This document shows positions 21,865 through 23,139 of a stretch of 23,139 bases of DNA, in pieces (the stretch's first letter is position 1; each line of letters opens with the position of its first letter). The stretch is from assembly GCA_031388245.1 (NCBI GenBank), contig JANNED010000073.1, positions 1 to 23,139 on the forward strand, read 5' to 3'. The DNA comes from JANMDU01 sp031388245 (GTDB lineage: Bacteria > Pseudomonadota > Gammaproteobacteria > Burkholderiales > Burkholderiaceae_C). Under the pieces are notes generated by a model. The model did no database searches and was not told the DNA's origin. It saw only the letters and a program-made list of their open reading frames with translations. The position numbers were made by a program, and so were the translations under genes.

Positions 21865-22542
21865 ATGAGTGCCACCCGCAGCCATTCACCGCGCGTGATC
21901 AAAGAAGAATTGAGCCGAAGCGAGCGCAAAGATTTGACGCGAAGCAGCCTCACGCAGGCGGCATTGCAGCTCATGGGCGAAGGCCGCAGCTTCACCAGCC
22001 TAGGCATTCGAGAAATCGCCCGCGAAGCCGGCATGGTGCCCAATGCGTTTTACCGGCACTTTCGCAACACCGATGAATTGGGGCTGGCGTTGGTGGAGGA
22101 GGTGGGCATCACGCTGCGCCGCCTTTTGCGCGAAGCCAGGCAAAGCGGCATCGCACAAGACGATATCGTGCGTCGCTCGGTGCAGGTGTATCACCAGTAT
22201 GTGTTGCACAACCGATTGTTGTTCCTCTTCATCGCCAGCGAGCGCTCTGGCGGCAGCCGAATCTTGCGGCTGGCGATCCGCAACGACGTGATCCACTTCA
22301 CCAACGAGATGGCGCAAGATTTCCGTATTCTGGGGCTCTACAAAGATCTCTCCACCCGAAGCCTCCAAATGATTTGCGGTTTGATCGTGACCACCATGCT
22401 TGCGGCCGCACCAGAAATCCTCGATTTGCCTGCCAACCAGCCGCTGCTAGAAGCTGAAATGACCGAGAATTTTGTGCAGCAAATGCAAGTTGTTTTGCTC
22501 GGTGCCACGCTGTGGAAAGAGAAAGCACATGCCCGTGAATGA
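21865..22542 (+). CDS. TetR-family repressor of unsaturated fatty acid genes (FabR/DesT-like)
   Basis: A 225-aa TetR-family regulator. The N-terminal helix-turn-helix (residues about 45-66: SLGIREIAREAGMVPNAFYRHF) and the following DELGLALVEE are strikingly like FabR/DesT, which sense the saturated/unsaturated acyl-CoA ratio and repress desaturation genes. The ATG at 21865 lies correctly behind a strong promoter; an upstream TTG at 21829 would sit inside the promoter and is rejected. The divergent location from reductase and desaturase plus the shared palindrome make regulation of that operon very likely. The ligand is inferred from the family. Confidence 0.88.
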   Translation: MSATRSHSPRVIKEELSRSERKDLTRSSLTQAALQLMGEGRSFTSLGIREIAREAGMVPNAFYRHFRNTDELGLALVEEVGITLRRLLREARQSGIAQDDIVRRSVQVYHQYVLHNRLLFLFIASERSGGSRILRLAIRNDVIHFTNEMAQDFRILGLYKDLSTRSLQMICGLIVTTMLAAAPEILDLPANQPLLEAEMTENFVQQMQVVLLGATLWKEKAHARE

Positions 22543-22675
22543 GAAGACGCCTTTGGCCGCAGCATCTGAATAGCGTGCGAGGGCAGCCAGCTTTGAACAG
22601 CCATCTGGCGATGGTGATGGGCCATGGCAGCGCAGGCCATGGTGGATCTAGCGGTTTATGCTGAATAATCTCAAT

Positions 22676-23139
22676 ATGCAAATCCTTGAATTCACCACAG
22701 ACAGCCTGCGTTTTTTGGATGCTCTGCCAGAGCAAGTACCCATGGGTGGTTTTATTTGGATGTATCTTGATCGCGATGATTTCGCAAAGCACCAAGTCGC
22801 ATTGCAGCAGGCTGCGCAACAGATCGGCGGCTCGGTGCTGCTGGATGTGCACCTGGAAGACATTCAAAACATACAGCATCCTTCGCACTATGATTTCACG
22901 TCTATCTACGATTTGATCATTTTTCGTCGTTTGGCCACGCCACTGGAAATGCTGCAAGAAAGCCAGCACGAAGCGGCGAAAGATGCCTATCACAGCCACG
23001 CACCCACCTTGCCAGCTTCTTTGCGCGATAAGAATGAGCCGCATTTCAAGCGGATCAGCTCCAAGGCCGTTGGCTTTGCGGTGTTTGATCGGCTGCTGAT
23101 CACCGTGCATCCGCGCGGCTGCTATGCCGCGCGCAATTT
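22676..23139 (+). CDS. CorA-family divalent metal transporter, N-terminal part (3' end outside window)
   Basis: The first ~154 residues of a CorA-like transporter, cut by the window edge. MQILEF, GGFIWMYLDRDDFAKHQ, DVHLEDIQNIQHPSHYDFTSIYDLIIFRRL and SSKAVGFAVFDRLLITVHP match the cytoplasmic N-domain of proteobacterial CorA-type Mg2+/Co2+ transporters; the membrane helices and GMN motif would lie beyond the end. The ATG at 22676 fits the family's start; another in-frame ATG at 22658 would add six residues. The frame has no stop before the edge. The 133 bp between the TetR gene and this start hold an inverted ccatggc/gccatgg pair (22622-22642) without a T tract. Confidence 0.82.
   Translation, partial: MQILEFTTDSLRFLDALPEQVPMGGFIWMYLDRDDFAKHQVALQQAAQQIGGSVLLDVHLEDIQNIQHPSHYDFTSIYDLIIFRRLATPLEMLQESQHEAAKDAYHSHAPTLPASLRDKNEPHFKRISSKAVGFAVFDRLLITVHPRGCYAARN

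Noticed and set aside
22622..22642. Inverted ccatggc/gccatgg pair as a terminator after the TetR-family gene
   Set aside because: The 7-bp stem lacks a following T tract and is built from a self-complementary NcoI-type word, so chance is likely.
1..23139. CRISPR array, tRNA or rRNA genes, insertion sequences, integrase
   Set aside because: No regularly spaced repeats, no cloverleaf or rRNA segment, and no transposase or integrase motif was seen in any of the coding frames. The five 65-bp repeats are dispersed and are not an array.

Overview
The window looks like origin-proximal chromosome of a betaproteobacterium, probably Burkholderiales and most likely Comamonadaceae. It starts inside gyrB, whose TOPRIM domain carries the long insertion seen in beta/gamma-proteobacterial GyrB. 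About 13-15 kb further on it carries mnmG and rsmG with four parS-type centromere sites. The genus cannot be read from the sequence with confidence.

Region 1 (1-8540): the 3' part of gyrB is followed at once by sequence of visibly lower GC that behaves as a defence island. It holds a DUF3800 putative nuclease on the + strand. Convergent to it is a minus-strand phosphorothioation (Dnd) cluster in the order Phd-like antitoxin, HTH protein, dndC, a 71-aa small protein, dndD, and a dndE gene fused in frame to a complete FtsK/SpoIIIE motor. DndA, DndB and the DndFGH restriction proteins are not in the window. The cluster looks like a compact DNA-sulfur system in which DndE has its own DNA pump and DUF3800 is a candidate effector.

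Region 2 (8200-9890): an eroded junction zone. It contains two related Phd antitoxin copies, one intact and one internally deleted, with no toxin beside either. It also has a fragment of a YghU-like glutathione transferase gene, an MNT nucleotidyltransferase, and a short ORF where a HEPN partner would be expected.

Region 3 (9895-15100): ordinary chromosomal genes. These are two alpha/beta hydrolases, a shortened ankyrin protein, an NADPH-dependent FMN reductase, an AsmA-like protein and a Blc-type lipocalin.

Region 4 (15127-19256): rsmG, a DUF4124 protein, a membrane-anchored unknown protein and mnmG, all on the minus strand. Four parS sites are written into the coding sequences of rsmG, the DUF4124 gene and mnmG (twice).

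Region 5 (19420-23139): a membrane fatty-acid desaturase and its flavin/2Fe-2S reductase, divergent from a FabR/DesT-like TetR repressor. A perfect 18-bp palindrome and a second half-conserved site lie between them. The window ends inside a CorA-family transporter gene.

A 65-bp repeat family occurs five times in the intergenic DNA. Every copy lies just 3' of a gene and points the same way as that gene, which suggests a transcript 3'-end function.
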